32,591 nt of DNA from Pseudomonadota bacterium (lineage in GTDB: Bacteria; SZUA-182; DTGQ01): contig DAOURK010000041.1 in assembly GCA_030625085.1 (NCBI GenBank), forward strand, positions 1-32,591. The letters are read 5' to 3'. The position numbers and the translations under genes are program-made. Positions within the stretch are counted from its first letter, which is position 1. Each line of letters opens with the position of its first letter. Positions 1-8,082 of the stretch are shown here, in pieces. The notes beneath the pieces are model-generated. The model made no database searches, was not told the origin of the DNA, and saw nothing but the letters and a program-made list of their open reading frames with translations.

Positions 1-146
1 ATAAGTTATCTGATGATAACATAATTATTCCGGCACGTCGAGTAGCCTTCGACCCACCCTGATTTCCTTAAATTGTTTACGAAAACTTGTTTGGATGTCC
101 CTTATATATGGGCTATTTCAAGCTGGTCGGGAATCGCTGTATAGTA

Positions 147-2294
147 TTAATCATTGACTCCTTCATCGTTCAAATAGGCACGAAACACAAGCAAGACATC
201 AGAAAGAGTGCAATGCCCATCCATATCTACATCACCACATATGTCCTGACAAGGACCACAAGATGTGGGGCACAGCCCTAAATGCTTTTCATAGAGGCAC
301 AGAGCGTCTCCAGGAGTTATCAGCCCGTTTCCATCAACATCATATGAACAAGAATAAGGAAGAAGACATCCATCAGTGGCATCCCATTCTGCTATGTCAT
401 CTGTCAAATTTCGCAAACAGACACCACTTCCTTCCGGAGCCAAATCAATTGGAGAAAATTGAAGGGTAACCATAGTGCCGCTATAGCCAATGGGAATACT
501 TTTTTCTTCCCCCTCATCTTCGGCATCGCCCCCTCTGCAACGAATCTGTCCTTTGTTAATCTCATCACACACGCAAAAATTAGGGTTTTTAAAAAAATCT
601 GCCGGCTCAAATCCATTATATGAGAGCCTATTAGGATCATAGATGATATCATAGCCAAATGTATTCACTTCGTTCGGTGCATTTTGAATACGAATAAAGA
701 CATTTTCACTGCCTTGGCTGATATCCAAGGCGCCCCAGTCTTCTATGCTGCATTCGCAAAATTCGTGTTGCTGAATCCCTTTAATACAAACCTTATCTAA
801 AGAAAACTGAGCCCCATCCAACCCTTGATAGCGGAAAGCCAGACGTATGTTGCTATGGTCAGCTTCCGGGGGTAAATAATAGGTTACAGGATACCATACC
901 CAACTTTCATCATCATCTTGCAAGTGGTCTTTTAAAATATTTTCAGTAATCAGAATATCATCATCCCCCCCAGCGTCCCAATCACCCTTTACAACCCATA
1001 GACTGACTCGATAATTGTCAGTAGATACTCCCCAGTAATGAGAACCCATAAAAGCAAAGGAAACCATCAAATCGCATCCTTTAAATTCCCAGCTCATCAA
1101 CAATTCATCCTGGTATTTTAAATCAGGATCATACTCAATGCTGATCGCTTGGGTCCCTTCGAACACCGGGAATTTAGTGATTTCCCAAGTACAATTGGAA
1201 TTCTGGGTCTTTGTTTTCCATTCCAATGGTAGTTCCATTTTCTCTTCAAAACTCTCCAAGCGATCGCATTCCCAGGATATAGGAGGCGAATAAAAGATCA
1301 GCCCTTCTTCAATGCCACATTCATTTTGCCCCATCTTAATGCGAAACCATCCTGAATCTCCCCACCCTTGTCCCCAGCTATTTTTACAAATCCAACTGCT
1401 ATCCTTATTGTCCCATCCTATAATTACCACCGCATGTTCTCCAAGGGCTTCTCCTTGCACGTGCTCATAAACCCCATGAGAATAATGCATAAAATCCTCA
1501 TATACAGTAAACCCGGCCATTAAAGGGCCATTAAGCAACTTTTTTTTAATGGAAGCAGTAGTAACATATTGGGGAAAACCACTGATCCAATTCCAATCCG
1601 GAATTTTGTTAATCAGGCTCATCCAATCCTCACATCGATTCTCACAGGGTAAATCCTGACCCCGATAAGGAAAACATTCTTCAGTCGGCGCTCCCGTAGA
1701 TTTTAAAAATTCCGCACTACTATCCAAATACCATCCATAGGTACAGGTACCTTCGCTACAAGAAACCATAAACTGTTCCGAATAATCAGTATCCCAATAC
1801 GAGTCATTAAAGCCGATTTTTTGTGTAGCCTCCATAACTGCAATAGAAGCAAAAGCCCAACAGGACCCACATGCGCCCTGCTCTCGGATACTGCTGATCC
1901 AGTCCTGTCCGTCAATATCCCGCCAATCGAAAAAAGAGGGGACCCCTACCGTTTTAAGTCCATTGAAAGAACTATCATGTTGGGGAATATAAAATCCCTT
2001 TTCTCCAAAAAAATTTTTTGCTCTCCCAACTGTAAAATCAGAGCTTTCATTTTTTAAAATTTTACCATGAAATTCATTCCCCGTTAATTGCCTCTTCTTT
2101 AATCTACAAAGAAGCTGTTGATCTTTCTTATTAAGCCGCGATTTTGGATTTTCAGCAGCTACCCATCGTTTCCTGGTCCTTTCAATAAGTCTATTCAGCT
2201 TTTGGATATCTAGTTTCTCACCCCACGTGACATTGGTTGTCAAAAAAATAATTAAAAAACTGAAAATCATAGATTTACAAAACAATTTTTTCAT
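147..2294 (-). CDS. Secreted papain-like (C1A) cysteine peptidase with cohesin-like and dockerin domains
   Basis: This is a 715-residue exported protease. A hydrophobic signal peptide spans about residues 1-25, followed by a propeptide-like region to about 115. The C1A catalytic domain follows: oxyanion Gln139, nucleophile Cys145 in QGACGSCWAF, His287 in GEHAVV and Asn305 in KNSWG, so the active site looks intact. Residues 340-505 resemble a MAM or 'choice-of-anchor J' beta-sandwich (weak call). About 525-642 resembles a cohesin domain. Residues 650-709 form a dockerin with two calcium-loop repeats (DVDGNGLITPGD and DVDMDGHCTLSD). Many cysteines suggest disulfides outside the cell. I chose the ATG at 2294, seven codons inside the longest frame, because AGGTGAT lies just upstream and the signal peptide then begins MKKLF. 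A homologous cohesin-like gene lies upstream on the same strand. The in vivo substrate cannot be read from sequence. Confidence 0.9.
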   Translation of the reverse strand: MKKLFCKSMIFSFLIIFLTTNVTWGEKLDIQKLNRLIERTRKRWVAAENPKSRLNKKDQQLLCRLKKRQLTGNEFHGKILKNESSDFTVGRAKNFFGEKGFYIPQHDSSFNGLKTVGVPSFFDWRDIDGQDWISSIREQGACGSCWAFASIAVMEATQKIGFNDSYWDTDYSEQFMVSCSEGTCTYGWYLDSSAEFLKSTGAPTEECFPYRGQDLPCENRCEDWMSLINKIPDWNWISGFPQYVTTASIKKKLLNGPLMAGFTVYEDFMHYSHGVYEHVQGEALGEHAVVIIGWDNKDSSWICKNSWGQGWGDSGWFRIKMGQNECGIEEGLIFYSPPISWECDRLESFEEKMELPLEWKTKTQNSNCTWEITKFPVFEGTQAISIEYDPDLKYQDELLMSWEFKGCDLMVSFAFMGSHYWGVSTDNYRVSLWVVKGDWDAGGDDDILITENILKDHLQDDDESWVWYPVTYYLPPEADHSNIRLAFRYQGLDGAQFSLDKVCIKGIQQHEFCECSIEDWGALDISQGSENVFIRIQNAPNEVNTFGYDIIYDPNRLSYNGFEPADFFKNPNFCVCDEINKGQIRCRGGDAEDEGEEKSIPIGYSGTMVTLQFSPIDLAPEGSGVCLRNLTDDIAEWDATDGCLLPYSCSYDVDGNGLITPGDALCLYEKHLGLCPTSCGPCQDICGDVDMDGHCTLSDVLLVFRAYLNDEGVND

Positions 2295-2408
2295 TTTTAT
2301 CACCTGAATATTCATCTAAAAATTAAAAGATCAAAATAAGTTCACGCTAAAAGCCACTACCCTTCTAGCTTTATTTCACATTACCCTTGGAAATTTTTTT
2401 TGCTTGCC

Positions 2409-2885
2409 CTATCTTCCCAGACAAAAAAATCGTCCTACCCCGGAACTCCAAAATTCCAAATCATCAGTTAAATCTTTAAAACTCAATATTGTGTTTTCGC
2501 ATTTGATTTTATGAAAATATAAAACCACCATTACCCCTGCCTGCCCGGCCAAAATGCAATGTTCGCCCTTATCGAACCCCCCGCATCGCAATATTCCGGG
2601 TTTTGTTTGGGTACAGTCCATAAAATCATATTGTTCCATCATTTTCCCCCGATTATAGTCTCTATATCCTAAAATCTCAGGATCAAAATGCAGATCAAAC
2701 CCGAAAGATTTTACGGCATTAAGAGCCATCCTAATAGATACTTTATAACTGACCATATCTTTCAGAATCCCACATTGATTATTAATAGTCAGGCTTTGAC
2801 ACTTTGCAATCCGAGGGCTCAAACAAAACACAGCTAAAACAAACACCATAATTTGCGTAAATAATATGTTTTTCATGTATCTCAT
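2409..2885 (-). CDS. Small secreted cohesin-like domain protein
   Basis: This is a 158-residue protein with an N-terminal signal peptide (hydrophobic residues about 5-25) and one cohesin-like beta-sandwich. Residues from about 35 to 148 align by eye with the cohesin-like region of the neighbouring peptidase: 'FGFDLHFDPEILGY' matches 'FGYDIIYDPNRLSY', and 'LSFKDLTDDLEFW' matches 'VCLRNLTDDIAEW'. In the peptidase the domain continues into Cys-rich sequence and a dockerin. Here the frame runs into an unrelated tail (SSGVGRFFCLGR) and stops, so this may be a shortened copy. A strong SD (AAGGAGG) precedes the ATG. It is probably co-transcribed with the peptidase 93 bases downstream. It could be a binding partner for the dockerin; that is inference. 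Confidence 0.7.
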   Translation of the reverse strand: MRYMKNILFTQIMVFVLAVFCLSPRIAKCQSLTINNQCGILKDMVSYKVSIRMALNAVKSFGFDLHFDPEILGYRDYNRGKMMEQYDFMDCTQTKPGILRCGGFDKGEHCILAGQAGVMVVLYFHKIKCENTILSFKDLTDDLEFWSSGVGRFFCLGR

Positions 2886-3231
2886 ATGATATGGCCTCCT
2901 TAAATCTTAAAAAATTTATTTTTCATTGTTTTTAACACTACAGCGACATTTATAGACAAAAATCAATGACATTCATCAGCTTAAATTTTATTAGCCACGA
3001 TAAAAAAAATAATCATTCAGTAAATAATTGTCACCGTAATATTAATAACTACCTTCAATATCGGAAATTTTGACCAATAGGGGTTACTCAATTTATATGT
3101 AATTTTTTTTATAATAAATTGATAATTTGGTATAAATACGACTTAAATATGGTGTATAAAAAAATCAAGGCATAAGGAAACACTGAAAGGCGGGTTTGAA
3201 TTTGGTTTATTTCAATAACAATTTTACTTTA
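2886..3231. other. AT-rich intergenic region, no gene seen
   Basis: About 345 bases between the PilZ gene and the cohesin-like gene. The stretch is very AT-rich and has no convincing ORF or RNA gene. It should hold the promoter of the cohesin-like/peptidase pair and the 3' end of the PilZ transcript, but I could not pick out a good -35/-10 pair. Confidence 0.5.
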
Positions 3232-3957
3232 TCATTTTGCCCGTCGTCTCTGTTCTCTAAAGATGAAAGTAATAATCTGGTCTTGTTCATTTTTATCAAA
3301 CCCAACAAACCGGACAGCTTTTTGTTGAAGCTTTTTATCGTAGCTCTCAAATGAATAAGACCGCACCACTATTGCGGCCACTTCCAGAGACAAACCCGGA
3401 ACATGAATTGCCAAAAAAATCTCATCCCCATCGGACAGGGCAAATTCCGAAATCATCATCAACCCAGCGCCACTAAAATCCACACTATGGGCTAAGTAGG
3501 CTTGATGATTAAGTTGACTATGCCATGTGGCCATGGCCTGCTTTCTTTGTAAAACATTTTTTTCAAATTCCGCAGGAAAAGAGACTGGCATAAATCTAAA
3601 GGGCAAATCAATAGTAAGCCTAAAAAACTTCCTTCTCTGTATCTTCTCTATATTACAGGGCGGACTTAATACAAGGTGGGGGACCTGTTTGCCTCCTTCG
3701 GGACCCCAAGACAGGAAAAAATCTTCAATGACCGTTTGAGACCTGTAATAACTCCCTTTCTTAAAAAATTCCATATTTATAGAGATTCCCTCTTTTATCA
3801 ATTCATTTGTACCCTCCTGCAACAAAAACAATTCAATTTTGCCTTCAGATGTAATTAAACGAACGGCCGTCTCCATTTTGAAAGGCTGCAAACCTTCCCT
3901 ATTTATAATGAGGGTAACTCTTTGATCAATAGTTGGATACAATTTTAAAGTTGCCAA
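3232..3957 (-). CDS. PilZ-domain protein, YcgR-like (c-di-GMP receptor)
   Basis: A 241-residue cytoplasmic protein with no signal peptide. The N-terminal half (about 1-100) is a beta-rich YcgR/PilZN-like domain. The C-terminal half is a PilZ domain with both c-di-GMP motifs: the Arg-rich motif QRRKFFR (R108, R109, R113) and the D160-x-S-x-x-G165 motif. Members of this family bind cyclic di-GMP and commonly adjust flagellar or pilus motility or exopolysaccharide output. No flagellar gene is visible nearby, so its target is unknown. The start is TTG (RC of 3955-3957), preceded by AAGGTGA at a good distance; no better ATG exists upstream. It is followed on the same strand, after a 274-base gap, by the cohesin-like gene and may be transcribed separately. 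Confidence 0.85.
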   Translation of the reverse strand: MATLKLYPTIDQRVTLIINREGLQPFKMETAVRLITSEGKIELFLLQEGTNELIKEGISINMEFFKKGSYYRSQTVIEDFFLSWGPEGGKQVPHLVLSPPCNIEKIQRRKFFRLTIDLPFRFMPVSFPAEFEKNVLQRKQAMATWHSQLNHQAYLAHSVDFSGAGLMMISEFALSDGDEIFLAIHVPGLSLEVAAIVVRSYSFESYDKKLQQKAVRFVGFDKNEQDQIITFIFREQRRRAK

Positions 3958-4039
3958 AACTTCACCTTTTCAATGCACAGCATTTTACACGATTCCCCCT
4001 TCCCTACTTCTTATCTGCTTTGTTCGATATATCAACAGG

Positions 4040-4780
4040 TTAAGGAGATGTTTCGCTTTTTTCTCCCTTAGGTTGTGGAGAAATTCCAGCAGGCTTTTTC
4101 GAAGGGAGCTCTATCTTTTTATAATCTCCAGGAATCTCGAATAACTTTTTATCAACTTTCTTTCTTTCTAATTTTATCAATCTGGTCGTCATATCAATTT
4201 TTTTATGCTGTGCTTTTAGATGAACAATAATCTCTACGGGATAGCCGGGATACTTTTTTAACTCTTCAATAATTTTCCCCTGGCCAAAATAAGCGGCCAT
4301 TTGTATTCTGGTCTTCATGGGATATTGTATCTTATCACTTAACCAGTACTCTACTTCTGTTGATACACCTTTGGCCGAACTGGTCAACAATACCTGATAG
4401 GCTTCCCATTGATCAATTTTTTTCTTTTCCCTTGTTTTTTTTGAAGAAACCTGGATTTGTTTTTCCAGTGCTACAAATTTTGATTTTAGATCAATCTCTT
4501 TTACAATTTTTTCCTTCCCATCAACCTGATAAACCTTATCTTCATCCATTCTAATAATCAGGGCATTATCCTTATCATTGCTATTTACATATCGAACCCA
4601 GTCTCCCTTTACCCACAGTTTCAAAGTAGAAACTCCCCCCATCGATTCCCCGTCAATCATGGTCTTGGTATGTTTTTCGATATAATAATCTTCTGCATAA
4701 AGAGAACCAGCTGAAAAACCTGTAATCATGAATCCTGTCAGAATAATAACCAGCAAATTCGATATCTTTTTAATTTTCAT
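4040..4780 (-). CDS. Exported LolA/DUF4412-like protein
   Basis: A 246-residue protein with a clear Sec signal peptide: a Lys-rich N-terminus, a hydrophobic core at about 8-22 and a likely cleavage after SLYA near residue 29. The mature part is beta-rich and resembles the DUF4412 / outer-membrane lipoprotein-sorting (LolA-like) fold, with the pattern 'STLKLWVKGDWVRY...IIRMDEDKVYQVD...VEYWLSDKIQYPMK'. The C-terminus is low-complexity (Lys, Pro, Ser). It is probably periplasmic and may bind hydrophobic ligands such as lipid, but it is too divergent to call LolA itself. No LolCDE genes are visible. It ends 82 bases before the PilZ start, so the two may share a transcript. Confidence 0.6.
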   Translation of the reverse strand: MKIKKISNLLVIILTGFMITGFSAGSLYAEDYYIEKHTKTMIDGESMGGVSTLKLWVKGDWVRYVNSNDKDNALIIRMDEDKVYQVDGKEKIVKEIDLKSKFVALEKQIQVSSKKTREKKKIDQWEAYQVLLTSSAKGVSTEVEYWLSDKIQYPMKTRIQMAAYFGQGKIIEELKKYPGYPVEIIVHLKAQHKKIDMTTRLIKLERKKVDKKLFEIPGDYKKIELPSKKPAGISPQPKGEKSETSP

Positions 4781-4984
4781 CTTCTTGCCCCTTCGATTTT
4801 AATGAAGTTTTACAATAAAAATTATCCCTTAATACTTTATAAACATGGAAGCTTTAAGTCTATATAATTTTTAAAATCAGATCAATAGCTAGATTTACTT
4901 ATCCTGCAACTCTCATGTGACCATTTTTATAGGTATAGACCAAATTGAATCAACAGAATGTAAATTTCAGGGCAATAAGCCTAG

Positions 4985-5139
4985 GAGGGCGTCCGAGAAA
5001 GCCTCTTTCTGTCATTTCGACCACATTCACTATGTTCAGTGTAAACTCCGGGAAAAATATGAAAATTTTTTATTTTCAATACGATAAGATTTTTCGCTCC
5101 GCTCGAACTGACAACTTTAATCAGTTCTCGGACAACCTC
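4985..5139. repeat. MITE-like element, TCGTAAAAAG family core in inverted orientation with different ends
   Basis: The ends form a 15-base inverted repeat with two mismatches (GAGGGCGTCCGAGAA at 4985-4999 and its partner at 5125-5139). The core matches, on the opposite strand, the core of the elements at 30396-30566 and 30786-30962 (shared blocks GTCATTTCGA and AGTGTAAACTCC). Its right end abuts the stop codon of fxsA (5140-5142), so it lies in the 3' UTR of that gene. No coding capacity. Confidence 0.65.
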
Positions 5140-5529
5140 TTAGTGATTCTGCCAAAAATTATCATTTTCCCATTTTTGTTCAAGCTTATACCGTAAATAT
5201 TTTTTTATCACTTGCCGGGCAGTGGGGATCAGTAAGCTGAAGCCGAGTGCATCGGTCAACAAACCTGGAGTCAATAACAAAAACCCTCCAACCAAAATGC
5301 ATACGCCGTTGAATAATTCATCGGAAGGGACCCTTCCAAGGGCCATATCTTCACGAATCCTGGTAATTACTCCTAATCCTTGCTGTTTGGTCAAGGCAGC
5401 ACCCAAAATACCTGTTATCAAAATCAACAAAATGGTATTAAATGTACCAATCAAGGTACCAATCTTGATCAACAGCGCTAACTCCAACAAAGGAATCGCA
5501 ATAAAAAGAATGAGTAATTTAAAAAACAT
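5140..5529 (-). CDS. fxsA: FxsA family cytoplasmic membrane protein
   Basis: A 129-residue inner-membrane protein typical of FxsA: a first membrane segment at once (MFFKLLILFIAIPLLELALL), a second around ILLILITGILGAAL, the conserved TxxQGLxxxxxIRxxxxxGxxP loop (TKQQGLGVITRIREDMALGRVP), and a third segment with the hallmark GGxLLxxPGxxTDxxG (GGFLLLTPGLLTDALG). FxsA was named for easing F-plasmid exclusion of phage T7 in E. coli; its normal role is unknown. I chose ATG 5529 rather than the longer frame because a GAGAGG-rich SD precedes it and the first membrane helix then starts at residue 2. A repeat abuts its stop codon, and another repeat (5626-5736) begins 97 bases upstream of the start. 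Confidence 0.9.
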   Translation of the reverse strand: MFFKLLILFIAIPLLELALLIKIGTLIGTFNTILLILITGILGAALTKQQGLGVITRIREDMALGRVPSDELFNGVCILVGGFLLLTPGLLTDALGFSLLIPTARQVIKKYLRYKLEQKWENDNFWQNH

Positions 5530-5625
5530 AAAAAAACCCCTCTCTCTTTTATTTCGTCCTATTATATGCAGAACATTGCTAAATATCAAAATTTATCGCG
5601 CCTAAAATTACCAACAGCTCAATTT

Positions 5626-5736
5626 GGCATCTTTCATAAAGCCCAATAAATAAATTTACACTTTCTTAAAATCGAGGATAAAACCTATAATAGTCTACTT
5701 TTTTCAAAAAATGTAAACAGATAAATGAAGGATGCC
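5626..5736. repeat. MITE-like element with GGCATC.../...GATGCC ends, copy 1
   Basis: A 111-base element. The left end GGCATCTTTCAT and right end ATGAAGGATGCC are inverted repeats with one mismatch. Its reverse complement matches 18108-18216 nearly base for base, including an inner block GACTATTATAG and the flanking TTTACA/TGTAAA pair. A shorter relative lies at 22343-22410. No coding capacity; it lies upstream of fxsA. The inner TATAAT on this copy faces the plus strand. Confidence 0.75.
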
Positions 5737-5906
5737 TTCAAATTTGAGCTCAATTGTTTGCAAGGTTAACAAAATTTCGCCAACCAACCCCTCTTTTTGA
5801 TTCGAAAATAACCATATAACATTATAAAAGATAATATTTTCATCCTTCCTGGTGGCTCGATTGGCCATGAGCATCTAATATGAATTGCTGAAAAAATGCC
5901 GATAAC

Positions 5907-5947
5907 TACAGATAATTATTGACAAATCAATCATTACCTGTAATTAT
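5907..5947 (+). promoter_or_regulatory. Candidate sigma70 promoter with overlapping inverted repeat, facing the foldase gene
   Basis: A perfect -35 TTGACA lies at 5919-5924. After 16 bases comes a -10-like TAATTA at 5941-5946 (AATTAT if the spacer is 17). An inverted repeat, TACAGATAAT (5907-5916) and ATTACCTGTA (5933-5942), covers it like an operator. If it drives the gene at 6199, the 5' UTR is about 245 bases and includes the MITE at 6032-6180. Confidence 0.35.
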
Positions 5948-6031
5948 GGGAAAGTTATCCCATTAGGAATTGCTTTTATTATCTTTATTAAGGGGTTTAC
6001 ACAAAAGGGTATTTTTTTGTTTTTATTATCT

Positions 6032-6180
6032 TTGATGATCTCGTAAAAAGTCTTCCCAACGTGTCATTTTGAACGAATGTGAAAAGTCTTTATTACACAA
6101 CATGCTGAAAAATATAAGATTTCTCCTTGGAGTCGAAATGACAAATTTAACGAAAAGGATTTTTTACAAGTTCATCATCT
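6032..6180. repeat. MITE-like element, TCGTAAAAAG family, copy 1
   Basis: The ends pair as imperfect inverted repeats (GATGATCTCGTAAAAAGTC at left, and a right end reading GATGATGAACTTGTAAAAAA on the other strand). The inside holds GTCATTTTGA and TCGAAATGAC, a nested inverted pair shared with copies at 30396 and 30786. The right end stops a few bases before the SD of the foldase gene, so this sequence should be part of its mRNA leader. Confidence 0.7.
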
Positions 6181-6198
6181 TTAAAATAGGAGAAAAAA

Positions 6199-7254
6199 AT
6201 GAAGTTCCAAAAAACATGCGCCTTTATTGTTATCTTTCTCATCCTTGGCCTTTTCTTTTGTGCTTGCCATTCTTCTTCCGGCCCAACCAAAGAGGCCGCC
6301 CTAAAATCCTCTTCCGATAAAGTTGAACAAAAAGGCGAAGTAATAGCAAGGGTTAATGACACCAAGATCTATAGAGAAGAATTAGATAAAGCCTTTAACT
6401 TTCACAGCCAACAAAATAAAGGCGTCTCCAGCCAATTGCCGGACGAGGAAGTGCGGAAGCTTAAGGGCATTATTCTTAAAAGGCTCATTGAGACTGAGCT
6501 GCTCTATCAAAAAGGCCATGAATTGAATATTAAACTACCTGATGAAGAAATTTATGCCCGATTAGCGCAAATTAAAAAGCAGTATCCTTCTGAACAAGAA
6601 TTTATCGATTATTTAGCAAAAATCGAACTTACCCAGGAAGATCTTATTAAAGAACTTAAGAAAAATGCTGTCATCTCTGAGGTTGTCAAACAACATATGA
6701 GCTCTTCCCAAACAACAGCCAAGTCACATAGTGACGAAGAATTAAAAAAATACTATGATGCTCATAAAGCCCAGTTCCAACAGGGAGAAAGGGTCAAAGC
6801 AAGCCATATTTTGATTAAAGTTGAAAAAACCGCTGATGAAAAAACACTCCAACAGGCCAAAGAAAAAATTACTGGGATCCTTAAAAAGGTCAAAAGCGGT
6901 GAAGATTTTGAAAAACTTGCCCAAGAATATTCCGATTGCCCGAGTTCCAAAAGGGGAGGAGATTTGGGCTTTTTTGATCGAGGGCAAATGGTCCCGGAAT
7001 TTTCCCAGACAGCCTTTAGCCTTAAGGTGGGGGAAATCAGTGATATTGTCCAAACTCAGTTTGGCTATCATATCATTAAAGTAACTGACACCAAACCTGC
7101 AACTGAAAAGTCATTTAAAGAAAGCAAAGAACAAATCAAGCAGCGTTTGTCCGGCAAAAGCAGCGGCAATAATATTAAAGCCTACATACAAGGCTTATAC
7201 GAACAAGCAGATGTCAAAATTTTAGTGCCTGAATTTGCTTCAGAACAGCAATAA
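6199..7254 (+). CDS. Parvulin-type peptidyl-prolyl isomerase lipoprotein (SurA/PrsA-like)
   Basis: A 351-residue periplasmic foldase. The N-terminus is a lipoprotein-type signal (hydrophobic 8-20, then FCAC with Cys21/Cys23; Cys23 has the better -1 Ala). Residues about 45-185 form a helical SurA-N-like chaperone region. Residues 197-297 are a parvulin rotamase domain with KASHILIKV at its start, a GGDLGFF motif and FGYHIIKV at its end. The family helps outer-membrane or secreted proteins fold after Sec export. ATG at 6199 follows AGGAG. It is a single gene, convergent with tlyA 27 bases away. Its leader contains the MITE at 6032-6180. With one rotamase domain and a lipid anchor it is closer to PrsA/PpiD-like forms than to E. 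coli SurA. Confidence 0.88.
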   Translation: MKFQKTCAFIVIFLILGLFFCACHSSSGPTKEAALKSSSDKVEQKGEVIARVNDTKIYREELDKAFNFHSQQNKGVSSQLPDEEVRKLKGIILKRLIETELLYQKGHELNIKLPDEEIYARLAQIKKQYPSEQEFIDYLAKIELTQEDLIKELKKNAVISEVVKQHMSSSQTTAKSHSDEELKKYYDAHKAQFQQGERVKASHILIKVEKTADEKTLQQAKEKITGILKKVKSGEDFEKLAQEYSDCPSSKRGGDLGFFDRGQMVPEFSQTAFSLKVGEISDIVQTQFGYHIIKVTDTKPATEKSFKESKEQIKQRLSGKSSGNNIKAYIQGLYEQADVKILVPEFASEQQ

Positions 7255-7281
7255 TTCAGACCTCATAGGCTGAAAATATAT

Positions 7282-8082
7282 TTACTGCTGTAAAAACAGC
7301 AATTGCTGCTTAATTTTGCGGTCAATGAAGTCTTGAGCAGCCGGTTTTCCCGGGTAAATGAGATAGAGCAAAAACTCACGATTTTTTCTCTTATCAATGA
7401 TAGGTGAAGTGGTCAAATCAACAAAAAAAAGATTTTGGTTCTGACTAAAATCAATAATCTCACGAAGAACCCGGACATGTTTTTCCGGTTCACGAACAAT
7501 TCCTCCTTTGCCCACCTGCCCTTTACTTACCTCAAACTGAGGTTTAACCAAAGCAATAATCCCGCCGGGATGAGCCAATAATTTTTTTATTACCGGCAGT
7601 ACCAAGCGCAGAGAAATAAAAGAAACATCAATGGTAACTAAATCAAAAGGGTCAGGAAATTCATCCAAGGAAGCATAACGAATATTGATACGGTCCTTAC
7701 ATACAACTTTAGGATGATTAGCTATTTTGGTATCCAGTTGACCATGCCCTACATCAACTGCATAAACACGATTAGCTCCATATTGCAAGAGGCAATCTGT
7801 AAATCCGCCTGTTGATGCTCCTACATCGAGTACAGTTTTTCCCGCAACCAAAATCCCAAATTCTTTAATTGCTTTTTCCAGCTTTATCCCACCCCTGCTC
7901 ACATAGGGGATGGCAGATTTTTTTAAAACCACAGGAGCATCATAGGGCACCAATTGACCGGCTTTTTCAACACGAATATCTTTTATAAATACGCAGCCGG
8001 CCATAACCAGGGCCCTGGCTTTTTCCCGGCTGGATACAAGGCCTTTTTCATAAAGTAGTTTATCAATACGTTTTTTTTTCAC
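7282..8082 (-). CDS. tlyA: TlyA family rRNA 2'-O-methyltransferase (S4 + FtsJ-like)
   Basis: A 266-residue protein with an N-terminal S4 RNA-binding domain (about 4-62: RIDKLLYEKGLVSSREKARA) and an FtsJ/RrmJ-like methyltransferase domain (from about 63). The SAM-binding motif is DVGASTGG (86-93), followed by AVDVGHGQL; LVKPQFE supplies the later catalytic Lys motif. TlyA enzymes methylate the ribose of C1409 in 16S and/or C1920 in 23S rRNA; many are annotated as hemolysin A. The GTG start overlaps the stop of the upstream gene by four bases (8079-8082), so translation is probably coupled. It is the last gene of the long minus-strand operon. Confidence 0.9.
   Translation of the reverse strand: MKKKRIDKLLYEKGLVSSREKARALVMAGCVFIKDIRVEKAGQLVPYDAPVVLKKSAIPYVSRGGIKLEKAIKEFGILVAGKTVLDVGASTGGFTDCLLQYGANRVYAVDVGHGQLDTKIANHPKVVCKDRINIRYASLDEFPDPFDLVTIDVSFISLRLVLPVIKKLLAHPGGIIALVKPQFEVSKGQVGKGGIVREPEKHVRVLREIIDFSQNQNLFFVDLTTSPIIDKRKNREFLLYLIYPGKPAAQDFIDRKIKQQLLFLQQ

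Noticed and set aside
2886..3231. c-di-GMP riboswitch near the PilZ gene
   Set aside because: I looked for the conserved GEMM core and tetraloop-receptor parts and found none.
4945..5196. 83-residue plus-strand ORF
   Set aside because: It reads through the MITE-like repeat at 4985-5139 and into antisense fxsA.
5222..5605. 127-residue plus-strand ORF
   Set aside because: It lies antisense to fxsA, whose protein is clearly recognisable; composition is that of a shadow frame.
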